DNA from: an uncultured Synechococcales cyanobacterium
GTDB taxonomy: Bacteria > Cyanobacteriota > Cyanobacteriia > Thermosynechococcales > Thermosynechococcaceae
Assembly: GCA_902806435.1 (NCBI GenBank)
Contig: CADCWO010000194.1
Span: 28,581-92,580 of the forward strand
Length of the DNA stretch: 64,000 bases
Direction of reading: 5' to 3'
The notes under the pieces are model-generated. The model saw only the letters and a list, made by a program, of their open reading frames with translations. It had not been told where the DNA came from and did no database searches. Both the position numbers and the translations under genes were made by a program. Of the stretch, positions 9,609-18,405 are shown one piece after another; position 1 is the first letter of the stretch, and each line of letters starts with the position of its first letter.

Positions 9609-12206
9609 TTGGAGTCCCGTTACAACCCCGGTGAGATTGAAGTTAAGTGGCAACAATTTTGGGCAGAACAAAATTTAGACCAAACTTCCGTTGAGAGTGA
9701 TAAACCTAAGTTCTACGCCCTCTCTATGTTTCCCTATCCCTCAGGCAATCTGCACATGGGCCACGTCCGCGTGTACACCATCTCGGATGTAATTGCCAGG
9801 GTTCACCGGATGCAGGGCTATCGAGTTCTACACCCGATGGGTTGGGACGCCTTTGGTCTTCCAGCAGAGAACGCGGCGATTGAACGGGGGATTCATCCCA
9901 GCAAATGGACTTACCAGAATATCGAGCAGATGCGGAGGCAACTTCAGCGTTTAGGACTTTCCTTCGACTGGAGCCGGGAAGTAACCACCTGCTCACCGGA
10001 CTACTACAAATGGACACAATGGATGTTCTTGCAGTTTTTAGAGGCGGGCTTGGCCTACCAAAAAGAATCTGCTGTGAACTGGGACCCGGTGGATCAAACG
10101 GTGCTGGCGAATGAACAGGTCGATAATGAAGGCCGTTCCTGGCGTTCTGGAACTAAGGTAGAACGAAAGCTATTGCGGCAGTGGTTTCTGAAAATCACCG
10201 ACTACGCGGAGCAATTGCTGAATGATCTCGATAAGCTAGAGGGCTGGCCGGAGCGGGTACGGCTGATGCAGGCTAATTGGATTGGTAAGTCTGTCGGGGC
10301 CTACCTAGAGTTTCCTATCGTCGCGTTAGATGAAAAGATCGGCGTCTTCACCACGCGGCCCGATACTGTCCATGGCGTTACTTACTTAGTACTGGCTCCT
10401 GAACATCCTCTGACGCGCCATGTCACAACACCAGATCAAAAGGTTGCTGTCGAAGCCTTCATTCAGGAAGTATCTGCCCAAAGCGAACTGGAGCGCACGG
10501 CTGAAGACAAACCAAAACGGGGCATTCCTACAGGTGGTAAGGCGATCAACCCATTCACAGGGGAGGAAATTTCGATCTGGATTGCTGACTATGTACTGGT
10601 CGAGTACGGTACTGGGGCGGTGATGGGAGTACCAGCCCACGATGCACGGGACTTCCAGTTTGCTAAGCAGAATCAGTTGCCGATCAAAGTGGTGATTGTC
10701 TCAGAACGGGATCTCACTATTGATCAATTGGACGCTGCCTATACCGACCCTGGATTTTTAATCCATTCTGATTCCTTTAACGGGATGGCCTCAACCGAGG
10801 CAAAAGCAGCAATTATCCAGGCCGCAGAAGAGAAAGGTTTTGGCAAAGCCCGGATTCAGTATCGATTGCGGGATTGGTTGATTTCTCGCCAGCGTTATTG
10901 GGGCGCCCCGATCCCGATCATTCATTGTCCTAGCTGTGGTACGGTGCCCGTAACTGAGGCAGACTTACCCGTTCGTTTACCGGAAGACATTGCTTTCTCT
11001 GGGCGTGGGCCTTCACCCTTAGCCCAACTGGAAGCTTGGGTAAACACGACTTGTCCGGCTTGTGGTGAACCTGGCAAGCGGGAGACAGATACGATGGATA
11101 CCTTCATTGACTCCTCCTGGTACTTTTTGCGCTACCCCGACGCCCGGAATGAGCAGGAGGTTTTTGACCCAGCGAAGGTGAATGACTGGATGCCGGTAGA
11201 TCAATATGTGGGTGGGATTGAACACGCGATTTTGCACCTGCTTTACTCTCGATTTTTTACGAAGGTACTGCGTGATTCGCCTGGCAGCGATCGCTCTGCT
11301 TCAGGCGGCCTGCTTAATTTTGATGAACCATTCCAGCGTTTGTTAACTCAAGGCATGGTCCAAGCCAAAACCTACAAAAACCCAGTCACAGGCAAATACA
11401 TTCCGGCAACAGAAATTGATCCCACTAACCCCAAAGATCCTGAAACGGGGGAAGCGTTGGACGTGTTCTACGAGAAAATGTCCAAGTCGAAGTACAACGG
11501 TGTAGACCCTGAATCTGTATTGGCAAAATATGGGGCAGACACTGCCCGGATGTTTATCCTATTCAAGGCTCCCCCGGAGAAAGATCTAGAGTGGGATGAT
11601 GCCGATGTCGAGGGCCAGTTTCGCTTTCTGAATCGAGTTTGGCGGTTAGTCACAGAATTTATCGGCAGTCAGAACCTCTCCTCTGGCAGCGCAACTACCT
11701 CGCCTGGACAAGAGCTAGCTAAGCCGGAAAAAGAGTTGCGACGGGCGATCCACACCGCAATTCAAAAAGTTACGGAAGACGTACAGGGTGAGTATCAATT
11801 CAACACCGCCGTCTCCGAACTAATGAAATTGAGCAATGCCCTCACTGACTCCTCTAAAGATTCCCCCGTTTACGCGGAAGGAATCAAAACCCTGGTCTTA
11901 CTCTTAGCTCCCCTAGCACCCCACATTGCGGAAGAACTCTGGCACAATTTAGGATACTCAGACTCAGTTCATACTCAAAGCTGGCCAACAGTAGACCCTG
12001 CTGCCCTAGTGGTGGATGAAATTACGCTAGTAATTCAAATCTTGGGTAAGACGCGGGGCACAATTCAGGTTCCAGCCACTGCTAGCCGGGAAGCGCTAGA
12101 GCAGTATGCTCGTGATTCTGCGGTGGGGCAACGCTATTTGACAGACAAAGAAGTGAAGAAAGTGATCATTGTTCCAGGTAAGTTGATCAACTTTGTTGTA
12201 GCTTAG
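9609..12206 (+). CDS. leuS: Leucine-tRNA ligase
   Basis: 865 residues from TTG 9609. It charges tRNA-Leu with leucine. The HIGH-type motif is [16 protein letters not shown], the KMSKS loop is [10 protein letters not shown], and the CP1 editing domain ([20 protein letters not shown]) lies between them. The frame is open from GTG 9573, but AGGAG at 9596-9600 sits eight bases before TTG 9609 and homologues start with ESRYNP directly after the initiator. The zinc-like CPSC and CPAC pairs around 10925-11065 are intact. Confidence 0.95.
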   Translation: MESRYNPGEIEVKWQQFWAEQNLDQTSVESDKPKFYALSMFPYPSGNLHMGHVRVYTISDVIARVHRMQGYRVLHPMGWDAFGLPAENAAIERGIHPSKWTYQNIEQMRRQLQRLGLSFDWSREVTTCSPDYYKWTQWMFLQFLEAGLAYQKESAVNWDPVDQTVLANEQVDNEGRSWRSGTKVERKLLRQWFLKITDYAEQLLNDLDKLEGWPERVRLMQANWIGKSVGAYLEFPIVALDEKIGVFTTRPDTVHGVTYLVLAPEHPLTRHVTTPDQKVAVEAFIQEVSAQSELERTAEDKPKRGIPTGGKAINPFTGEEISIWIADYVLVEYGTGAVMGVPAHDARDFQFAKQNQLPIKVVIVSERDLTIDQLDAAYTDPGFLIHSDSFNGMASTEAKAAIIQAAEEKGFGKARIQYRLRDWLISRQRYWGAPIPIIHCPSCGTVPVTEADLPVRLPEDIAFSGRGPSPLAQLEAWVNTTCPACGEPGKRETDTMDTFIDSSWYFLRYPDARNEQEVFDPAKVNDWMPVDQYVGGIEHAILHLLYSRFFTKVLRDSPGSDRSASGGLLNFDEPFQRLLTQGMVQAKTYKNPVTGKYIPATEIDPTNPKDPETGEALDVFYEKMSKSKYNGVDPESVLAKYGADTARMFILFKAPPEKDLEWDDADVEGQFRFLNRVWRLVTEFIGSQNLSSGSATTSPGQELAKPEKELRRAIHTAIQKVTEDVQGEYQFNTAVSELMKLSNALTDSSKDSPVYAEGIKTLVLLLAPLAPHIAEELWHNLGYSDSVHTQSWPTVDPAALVVDEITLVIQILGKTRGTIQVPATASREALEQYARDSAVGQRYLTDKEVKKVIIVPGKLINFVVA

Positions 12207-12237
12207 TGTTTCTAGCCCCAAACATCAGATTCAAAGC

Positions 12238-12531
12238 TCAGGTTGAAGTGGTAATCTGAGCCTCGGCGATCGCCGCCTGATCCCACTCCCAAGCTCCAGG
12301 CTGGGAAAACGTGATCAGTTGGTCGATGGAGAGTAGCTCTTCTGGGTCAGGTGTAGTGCCAGTATCCACCGGCTGCCCTTGGGGTCGCAGAAAAATTACT
12401 GGGCGTTCATAGGTTTTGTCATCTTTGGTGATGCACCAGATACCAGCCATGAAGGCGTTCATGCCACCTTTACTAGTACCTATTTTGATAGGTGGTCCCT
12501 CAACCTTTTTATCAATTTTTGCTATCGGCAT
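12238..12531 (-). CDS. Conserved hypothetical protein (small soluble)
   Basis: 97 residues, no membrane segment or signal peptide. I do not recognise a family. The N-terminus is basic (MPIAKIDKKVEG) and a mixed segment IWCITKDDKTYERPVIFLRP is followed by an acidic tail with TPDPEELLSIDQL. It lies 84 bases downstream of the glycerate kinase gene on the same strand and may be in its operon, and it is convergent with leuS. Normal codon use suggests a real gene. Function unknown. Confidence 0.7.
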   Translation of the reverse strand: MPIAKIDKKVEGPPIKIGTSKGGMNAFMAGIWCITKDDKTYERPVIFLRPQGQPVDTGTTPDPEELLSIDQLITFSQPGAWEWDQAAIAEAQITTST

Positions 12532-12615
12532 TGAAGAGCACGCTACCTAAACTAATTGGACTTTAGGAGCAATTGTAGCCTGGTAAGTTTATGAGGCTGA
12601 GAGACTAGACACTTA

Positions 12616-13686
12616 TCAACCAGGTAGATTCCCAGGCCGGTAAAGCTTCCCGAAACTGTGGTCAGGATTGATCTCAATTACTAGATCAACCTTGTGGGCA
12701 TCCTTAATCAAAGGTTTGAGGAATAGCTCTGGATGCAGAGCCCGCCAGAAGTATTCCACAAACTGGTCAATCGTTGCATCGTTCATCCCCGGCTTGCCTG
12801 CTGCGATCGCTTCATGTTCGGCCTGACGTCGCCACTGCTGGCTGAGGCGATAATTCACCGGGTAAAGCAAGAGCAAGCGATCAAGCCGTGCCCAAAGTGG
12901 TAGGTAAGCCTGGAGGCGCGCATTCATATCTTTGGCAAACAGCCGATCTATTTCTGTATGGATTGGCGGAGGAGCAGTAGCAAACACAACTGGATCGATG
13001 GGCTGCACCCCCACAAACCATCCCTCGAATAGCACCAAGTCCACGGCTCCAACAACGTCAGGAGCAGTTCTATCGCCAGCGCCAGCTTGAGCAGATTTGT
13101 CGAACCGGGGAATCAAAATTGGATTTGCTAAATTTAGCCGCAACTGATCTAGCACCTGAATACCCAGTTGAACATCATGGGTGCCCGGAGGCCCCCGCCA
13201 AATCAACCGAGGATCTTGCTGCTGTAGTTGCTGGCGTTCGTCATAGGTTTTATAGAGATCGTCGAGGGACAAGCTGAGGGCGGTGTAGCCCATATGGGAG
13301 AGGATGAAGGTCAAAACTGCCGCCAAGGTGCTCTTTCCCGTCCCTTGGCTACCGAGAACTCCCTGAATCAGGGGTCGGTTTAGCGCCCGACGATATTCTA
13401 TAAGCTGGAGGGCTAGCGGTAGCCATAAGTGCCAAAGGGTTTCCAGTAGACATCTTGGCGCTAGCTTGTGACAGTGTTGCCATTGCTCAAGCGCTGCATG
13501 GACCCCTGGTAGCAGCTGCGATCGCGATTTGAGCATTGCTTGCACATTCTCAGGATTAATGCCAAAAGCGTTGGCTCGCAACTGATCCTGGAGCGTCGAA
13601 TATTCTAGCTGCTTTTGTTGCTCCTCACGCAGGGGAGACCCGCAAAGCAGCTTTTCGAGAATGCAAGTTAAGGCTGATGGCATCAT
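12616..13686 (-). CDS. D-glycerate 3-kinase
   Basis: 356 residues. The P-loop GSQGTGKST is near residue 110, followed by LSLDDLYKTYDERQ and WRGPPGTHDVQLG, which are typical of the plant and cyanobacterial GLYK-type glycerate kinase. The enzyme phosphorylates D-glycerate to 3-phosphoglycerate, the last step of photorespiratory 2-phosphoglycolate salvage. The N-terminal 80 residues are a variable helical region common in cyanobacterial homologues. A uridine-kinase-like protein is the alternative, but the GTHD segment favours glycerate kinase. Confidence 0.87.
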   Translation of the reverse strand: MMPSALTCILEKLLCGSPLREEQQKQLEYSTLQDQLRANAFGINPENVQAMLKSRSQLLPGVHAALEQWQHCHKLAPRCLLETLWHLWLPLALQLIEYRRALNRPLIQGVLGSQGTGKSTLAAVLTFILSHMGYTALSLSLDDLYKTYDERQQLQQQDPRLIWRGPPGTHDVQLGIQVLDQLRLNLANPILIPRFDKSAQAGAGDRTAPDVVGAVDLVLFEGWFVGVQPIDPVVFATAPPPIHTEIDRLFAKDMNARLQAYLPLWARLDRLLLLYPVNYRLSQQWRRQAEHEAIAAGKPGMNDATIDQFVEYFWRALHPELFLKPLIKDAHKVDLVIEINPDHSFGKLYRPGNLPG

Positions 13687-13799
13687 AGTTGACTGGCGTC
13701 ATGGCCCCTTCTAAGGGTATTTACAGAAACATTTGTAACCTACGATACGTCTTGATTCCTAAATCCATCGTCGGGGGGTACCAAATTAGGGTGGCCCGT

Positions 13800-14969
13800 A
13801 TGCAGCGTTCAAAACAGTTTCCTCTCTTTTTAGCTTTACTAACGTTGACCAGCTTTGGCTCAATCAGCGCAACAGAAGCCCAAGCTAAACCACCGGATCA
13901 TGCTCCTGCTTGGGGCTATCGTTGCAACCGCGATGAACGGGTGAACTATCCTGACAAGCGTGACTGCACAGACCACAGGGATAACGATGATGATCGCGAG
14001 GCAGACCGCGATGACCAGGATAGTAGACTTAACGACCGCTTCTATAGCAGTTTAATTGTCACCCAGATTTCCAATCGAGATTTGCCACGAGAAGTGGGGC
14101 GAAATGAGATCTTCCGGCTAATTGAGAGAGACCGCTACTTCGATGAGCGGCAAGTTATCATCTTGCGATCAGATGGCCAAATCCTCCAGTCCCGTGGGGG
14201 TAGGACTGTCAGGATCGGCCGGATCTCACGAGACGAGGTAAGGGAGTTTGAGCGGTTGTTGCGGAACCAGGACTTTGAGGCTTTTGATCGCCGCAGTTAT
14301 TCCAGCCGTAGCGACCGAGAAGCAACTACTATCCTTCTGAGCAGCCGAGACACGACGGTGCGTTATCAGCTGGATATTGAAAATCGGCTACCCCAGCAAC
14401 TGAGACGTATAATTGATGCCTTTGAGCGTCTGAGCGATCGTAGTTCCTATAACTATGAGCGCGATCGCGATGATCGCTATAGTTCCGGTACTCTTCCGGC
14501 GGGAACCCGGTTAAGTGTTGAATACCAAAATTCAGACCGGATTGTGCTCCGGCGCAATGAACGGCTAGACCTGACACTGGTGGCCAACCGGGATGTTAGA
14601 GATAGTCGCGGCACAGTTGTGATTCCGGAAGGTAGCCGAATTGAAGGTGAACTACGGCCTACTGGTGACGGCACCCAGTTTGTTAGTGATCGCCTGATTC
14701 TCACGAATGGTCGTCGTTATGAGATTGATGCCACGTCTGACATTATTAGGAGGAATCGAAACCTCGAAACTGTTAGGTTAGGTAATACCAACGTGACTGA
14801 AGCAGCACGAGTCGTACTAGGCTCTATTACCAGAGGTGGCAACTTAAATTTGGGAACAGTTTTAGGCGATGTTTTTGCGGGTAGACTTGGTCGGAATACC
14901 GATATTGTTGTGGTTTACCCTGACAGCGATCTGGATCTGACACTACGTTCCGACTTCTCTATCCGCTAA
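13800..14969 (+). CDS. Secreted protein rich in Arg and Asp, unknown function
   Basis: 389 residues from ATG 13800. The frame is open from 13689, but MQRSKQFPLFLALLTLTSFG is a clear signal peptide start with cleavage after ATEAQA. The mature part begins with a short Cys pair (YRCNRD, RDCTDH) and an Asp/Arg run (about residues 60-85), then a domain with IILRSDGQILQS, and a C-terminal beta-rich domain (LPAGTRLSVEYQ, GTVVIPEGSRIEGELRP) that resembles cell-surface or conjugation TrbI-like beta modules. No function can be assigned. It may be periplasmic or outer-membrane associated. Confidence 0.8.
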   Translation: MQRSKQFPLFLALLTLTSFGSISATEAQAKPPDHAPAWGYRCNRDERVNYPDKRDCTDHRDNDDDREADRDDQDSRLNDRFYSSLIVTQISNRDLPREVGRNEIFRLIERDRYFDERQVIILRSDGQILQSRGGRTVRIGRISRDEVREFERLLRNQDFEAFDRRSYSSRSDREATTILLSSRDTTVRYQLDIENRLPQQLRRIIDAFERLSDRSSYNYERDRDDRYSSGTLPAGTRLSVEYQNSDRIVLRRNERLDLTLVANRDVRDSRGTVVIPEGSRIEGELRPTGDGTQFVSDRLILTNGRRYEIDATSDIIRRNRNLETVRLGNTNVTEAARVVLGSITRGGNLNLGTVLGDVFAGRLGRNTDIVVVYPDSDLDLTLRSDFSIR

Positions 14970-15312
14970 AGGTCAACCTACGACAAGCACCCTCCCAAGC
15001 CACAGGCTCAGGAGGTATAGAATTTATCCCCTTTCTTCTCCTTATCCCCCTCCAAGGCCAGCCGGAGGGGCTTTTACTTCCTCCCAGTTGTCTCACCTAG
15101 CTGGCAGTTAAGTGGGTAGTAGTTTTATAGCAGGTGATGCAGAGGGTACTTTAGCGGCTTAAGCTAATTAGAACACTACCCACAAGCCTGTAGTTCTTCC
15201 AACCGTATGTGCTTTGCCTAGGCTGCATTTTTAAACACCCAGCGGTACAATAGCCGGGCTTGGGTAGTTCACTTGCAGCAAGTATAGCGCTACCGGAGGT
15301 CATAAACCGCTG
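14970..15312. other. Intergenic stretch upstream of kaiA
   Basis: 343 bases with no supported gene. It holds a rho-independent terminator for the preceding gene (15046-15076) and must carry the kaiA promoter. GGAGGT at 15295-15300 is the probable kaiA ribosome binding site. There is no room or reading frame for the pseudo-receiver domain of a long KaiA. Confidence 0.6.
15046..15076 (+). terminator. Rho-independent terminator
   Basis: CCCCTCC at 15047-15053 pairs with GGAGGGG at 15064-15070 and is followed by CTTTTAC. It lies about 77 bases after the stop of the secreted protein and separates it from kaiA. Confidence 0.75.
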
Positions 15313-15666
15313 ATGGATTATCGCCAACGTAATCCGCAACATTTTCTCCAACACTTACCTGAAACAAAGCAACGTTCATTTCTGAATGAACTTAAGGGCG
15401 ATTACCAGGAGATTATTCTCAGCTATTTCACTGCCACCGCAGCATCAAGTCAGAAAATTGACGCCTTTGCCACTAAAGCATTTCTGGCTGATCTTTCAGT
15501 GTCTCAGGTAATGGAAATTCATATGGAACTAATGGATGCCTTTAGCAAGCAACTAAAATTAGAAAATCGGAGCGATGATGTTCTACTGGATTACCGCATC
15601 ACCTTAATCGATACGATTGGTCACCTGTGTGAACTCTACCGCTGCGCGATTCCGAGAGAACCTTAA
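15313..15666 (+). CDS. kaiA: Circadian clock protein KaiA, short form
   Basis: 117 residues. KaiA binds the C-terminal tail of KaiC and promotes its autophosphorylation. The sequence corresponds to the C-terminal helical dimerisation and KaiC-binding domain only (FADLSVSQVMEIHMELMDAF is close to the family's EIHMELMD segment, and DVLLDYRITLIDTIGHLCE also matches). The N-terminal pseudo-receiver domain of the 284-residue Synechococcus protein is absent, as in Nostoc-type short KaiA. The start is ATG 15313, with GGAGGT 12 bases upstream. Followed by kaiB after 34 bases. Confidence 0.95.
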   Translation: MDYRQRNPQHFLQHLPETKQRSFLNELKGDYQEIILSYFTATAASSQKIDAFATKAFLADLSVSQVMEIHMELMDAFSKQLKLENRSDDVLLDYRITLIDTIGHLCELYRCAIPREP

Positions 15667-15700
15667 TGTAAGTTCCTGACGTACCCCCGCCGTTGCTCCA

Positions 15701-16000
15701 ATGAGTTCATTAAATCAAGTCTATGTTCTCAAACTCTATGTAGCTGCTAACACTCCGAATTCAGCTCGGGCCTTAAAAGCCCTGAAGGAAATTTTGGAGC
15801 AGCAATTTCCGGGAATTTACACACTCACAGTTATCGATGTCACCAAAAATCCCCAGGCTGCCGAGGATGACAAAATTTTGGTCACACCCACCTTGGCGAA
15901 AGATTTGCCGCCACCGAGGCGGAAGATCGTCGGAGATCTTTCTGATCGCGAAAGAGTTTTGATGAGTTTAGATCTGTTAAACAAGGAACGCGACCCATAA
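15701..16000 (+). CDS. kaiB: Circadian clock protein KaiB
   Basis: 99 residues. KaiB changes fold to bind the KaiC CI ring at night and sequesters Kai[40 protein letters not shown] and [13 protein letters not shown] follow the family. Two differences stand out: the usual VAGN is VAAN, and the position of the fold-switch glycine (G88 in S. elongatus, G89 in Thermosynechococcus) is serine 89, while the following D91 is kept. It lies 34 bases after kaiA and 43 bases before kaiC. Confidence 0.97.
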   Translation: MSSLNQVYVLKLYVAANTPNSARALKALKEILEQQFPGIYTLTVIDVTKNPQAAEDDKILVTPTLAKDLPPPRRKIVGDLSDRERVLMSLDLLNKERDP

Positions 16001-16043
16001 AGAAGGGTCATCAAATTACCGCAGCTTTTACGTCTACAACACA

Positions 16044-17612
16044 ATGAATCAAGGAAGCAAAATCGAGGAAAACGCTCAGCCAGTTAAGTCCGAAGTTCAA
16101 AAGCTGCGGACAATGATTGAGGGCTTTGACGATATCAGCCATGGTGGTTTGGCTGCTGGTAGGGCAACCTTAGTTAGTGGCACCTCCGGGACCGGCAAAA
16201 CGTTGCTGGCAATCCAGTTTTTGTATAACGGCATCCTCTATTTTGATCAGCCGGGGATTCTAGTGACATTTGAGGAGACCCCTGTGGATATGATTCGTAA
16301 TGCCGCTAGCCTGGGTTGGAATTTACAACGCCTGATTGATCAAGGTAAGTTATTTATTCTTGATGCTTCACCAGATCCCGAGGGTCCGGATATTATTGGA
16401 GATTTTGACCTATCAGCTTTAATTGAGCGAATTCAGTATGCAATTCGCAAGTACAAAGCACAGCGAGTGTCGGTTGACTCAATTACCTCCATTTTTCAGC
16501 AATACGATGCTGCGCCAATTGTCCGCCGAGAAATCTTCCGGCTGGTGGCCAAACTAAAGCAGATGGGGGTGACGACACTCATGACGGCTGAACGATTAGA
16601 AGAGTATGGCGCCGTAGCCCGGTTTGGGGTTGAAGAGTTTGTCTCAGACAGCGTGGTGATTGTGCGTAATGTTTTGGAGGGAGAGCGTCGCCGTCGGACG
16701 ATTGAAATTCTCAAATCTCGCGGCACGACGCACATGAAAGGCGAGTTTCCATTCACGATTATGAACCAGGGACTGAATATTTTTCCTCTGGGAGCGATGC
16801 GCCTCACCCAGCGATCATCAAATATTCGCGTCTCCTCTGGTGTGAGAACGCTTGATGAAATGTGCGGGGGTGGTTTTTTTAAGGACTCCACCATCCTAGT
16901 GACAGGAGCAACTGGAGCAGGCAAAACGTTGCTAGCGAGTAAGTTTGTGGCAGAGGCTTGCCTGAATAGCCAGCGAGCGATTCTGTTTGCTTATGAAGAA
17001 TCTCGTGCTCAGCTCTCCCGGAATGCCTATTCTTGGGGAATTGATTTTGCAGCCATGGAACAACAGGGTTTGCTGAAAATTATTTGTGCTTACCCTGAAT
17101 CTACGGGTCTAGAAGACCACCTGCAGATTATCAAGTCTGAAATCACTGCCTTCAAACCTGATCGAATTTCGATTGATTCGCTCTCAGCCTTAGCTCGCGG
17201 AGTTAACAATAACACCTTCCGGCAATTTGTGATTGCTTTAACCGGGTTTGCTAAGCAGGAAGAACTAACTGGGTTGTTTACGAACACAACTGACCAATTT
17301 ATGGGGTCCAACTTTATTACCGAATCCCATATCTCAACCATTACAGACACCATTTTGCTGCTGCAATACGTCGAAATTCGAGGAGAAATGTCCCGGGCGA
17401 TTAACGTCTTCAAAATGCGCGGCTCTTGGCATGACAAAGCAATTCGGGAGTACACTATCACGGCTCAGGGACCACAGATCAAAGACTCTTTTCGCAACTT
17501 TGAAGGCATTATTGGTGGTAGTCCAACCCGGATCGTGGTTGATGAAAAGAGTGAACTGTCGCGGATTGCTCAAAATATTCAAAGCATTGCTAATGACACC
17601 CCAAAGAGTTAA
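16044..17612 (+). CDS. kaiC: Circadian clock protein kinase KaiC
   Basis: 522 residues with two RecA-like domains. CI has Walker A GTSGTGKT (46-53) and catalytic E77/E78. CII has GATGAGKT (288-295) and E318/E319. The autophosphorylation residues T426, S431 and T432 fall at exactly the S. elongatus numbers, and the KaiA-binding tail region ends SRIAQNIQSIANDTPKS. All features for an ATP-driven phosphorylation oscillator are present. No strong ribosome binding site is visible before ATG 16044. The gene is convergent with the metallophosphoesterase, 12 bases apart. Confidence 0.98.
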   Translation: MNQGSKIEENAQPVKSEVQKLRTMIEGFDDISHGGLAAGRATLVSGTSGTGKTLLAIQFLYNGILYFDQPGILVTFEETPVDMIRNAASLGWNLQRLIDQGKLFILDASPDPEGPDIIGDFDLSALIERIQYAIRKYKAQRVSVDSITSIFQQYDAAPIVRREIFRLVAKLKQMGVTTLMTAERLEEYGAVARFGVEEFVSDSVVIVRNVLEGERRRRTIEILKSRGTTHMKGEFPFTIMNQGLNIFPLGAMRLTQRSSNIRVSSGVRTLDEMCGGGFFKDSTILVTGATGAGKTLLASKFVAEACLNSQRAILFAYEESRAQLSRNAYSWGIDFAAMEQQGLLKIICAYPESTGLEDHLQIIKSEITAFKPDRISIDSLSALARGVNNNTFRQFVIALTGFAKQEELTGLFTNTTDQFMGSNFITESHISTITDTILLLQYVEIRGEMSRAINVFKMRGSWHDKAIREYTITAQGPQIKDSFRNFEGIIGGSPTRIVVDEKSELSRIAQNIQSIANDTPKS

Positions 17613-17624
17613 TTTCAAGTTTAT

Positions 17625-18392
17625 TTACAGCTCAATTACGGTGATTTCTGGTCGGCACCAAGCGCGAATAGGTAAATAGAAAGTACCAATACCAGGATTG
17701 ACGTATAAGGGACCAGCTTTCGTTTGAAATAGTCCCAAATCATAAGGACCCACATCGTAGGGTAAGACTAAGGCTCGCCAGAATGGAACACGAACTTGAC
17801 CACCGTGGGAGTGACCTGCCAGCACCAAGTCGAAATTACCCTTAGCTCGTTCGGCAAACAGCGGATAGTGAACCAACAACAATCGTTTAAGTGACTGTTT
17901 TAATGGTGGTAGTTGAAGTTGAGAACCTGTCGCGCCAATAATTTGTATCTGACCATCACGGCTGAGCGTATCCTGATCGACCAGCCAGGCTCCACCTGTG
18001 GACTGGCAAAATTGGGCGATCGCTTCGAACGCGGCACCGCTGGAGTAGTCATGATTGCCAGGAACGCTATAAACCGGATGACGAATCGCACTCATGATCT
18101 CCAGCGCTTCCCTGAGGTGAGTTGCCTCCTCTACCCAGTCACCTGTAAAACAGACAAAATCTGGTGATAGAGCATTCACTATCCCGACAACTTTTTTTAG
18201 GTACCTTCGATTACCCTTGTGATGAATGTCACTGATATGAACAATCCGGTGGCTGATTGCTTTACCCACCCTCAGCTTTTTGATCCTCAGCCAGTAAGGT
18301 TCTAAAACCCAAGGCTCCAAGAGACACCAACCGAGAGCGGTCCCTAAGCTTAGGTGTAGTAATTGGCGACGGCGGAGTTTAGGTAGGGCCAT
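17625..18392 (-). CDS. Metallophosphoesterase, membrane-directed
   Basis: 255 residues. All calcineurin-like metal motifs are visible: HISDIHHKG, FTGDWVEE, GNHDYSSG and LAGHSHGGQ. The N-terminus LRRRQLLHLSLGTALGW looks like a Tat-type or uncleaved membrane signal, so the domain may face the periplasm. It resembles YkuE-like phosphoesterases that act on lipid or nucleotide substrates, but the substrate is not known. It follows the malic enzyme gene after 13 bases on the same strand and is probably co-transcribed with it. Confidence 0.85.
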   Translation of the reverse strand: MALPKLRRRQLLHLSLGTALGWCLLEPWVLEPYWLRIKKLRVGKAISHRIVHISDIHHKGNRRYLKKVVGIVNALSPDFVCFTGDWVEEATHLREALEIMSAIRHPVYSVPGNHDYSSGAAFEAIAQFCQSTGGAWLVDQDTLSRDGQIQIIGATGSQLQLPPLKQSLKRLLLVHYPLFAERAKGNFDLVLAGHSHGGQVRVPFWRALVLPYDVGPYDLGLFQTKAGPLYVNPGIGTFYLPIRAWCRPEITVIEL

Positions 18393-18405
18393 AGTACGAG
18401 CTCAA

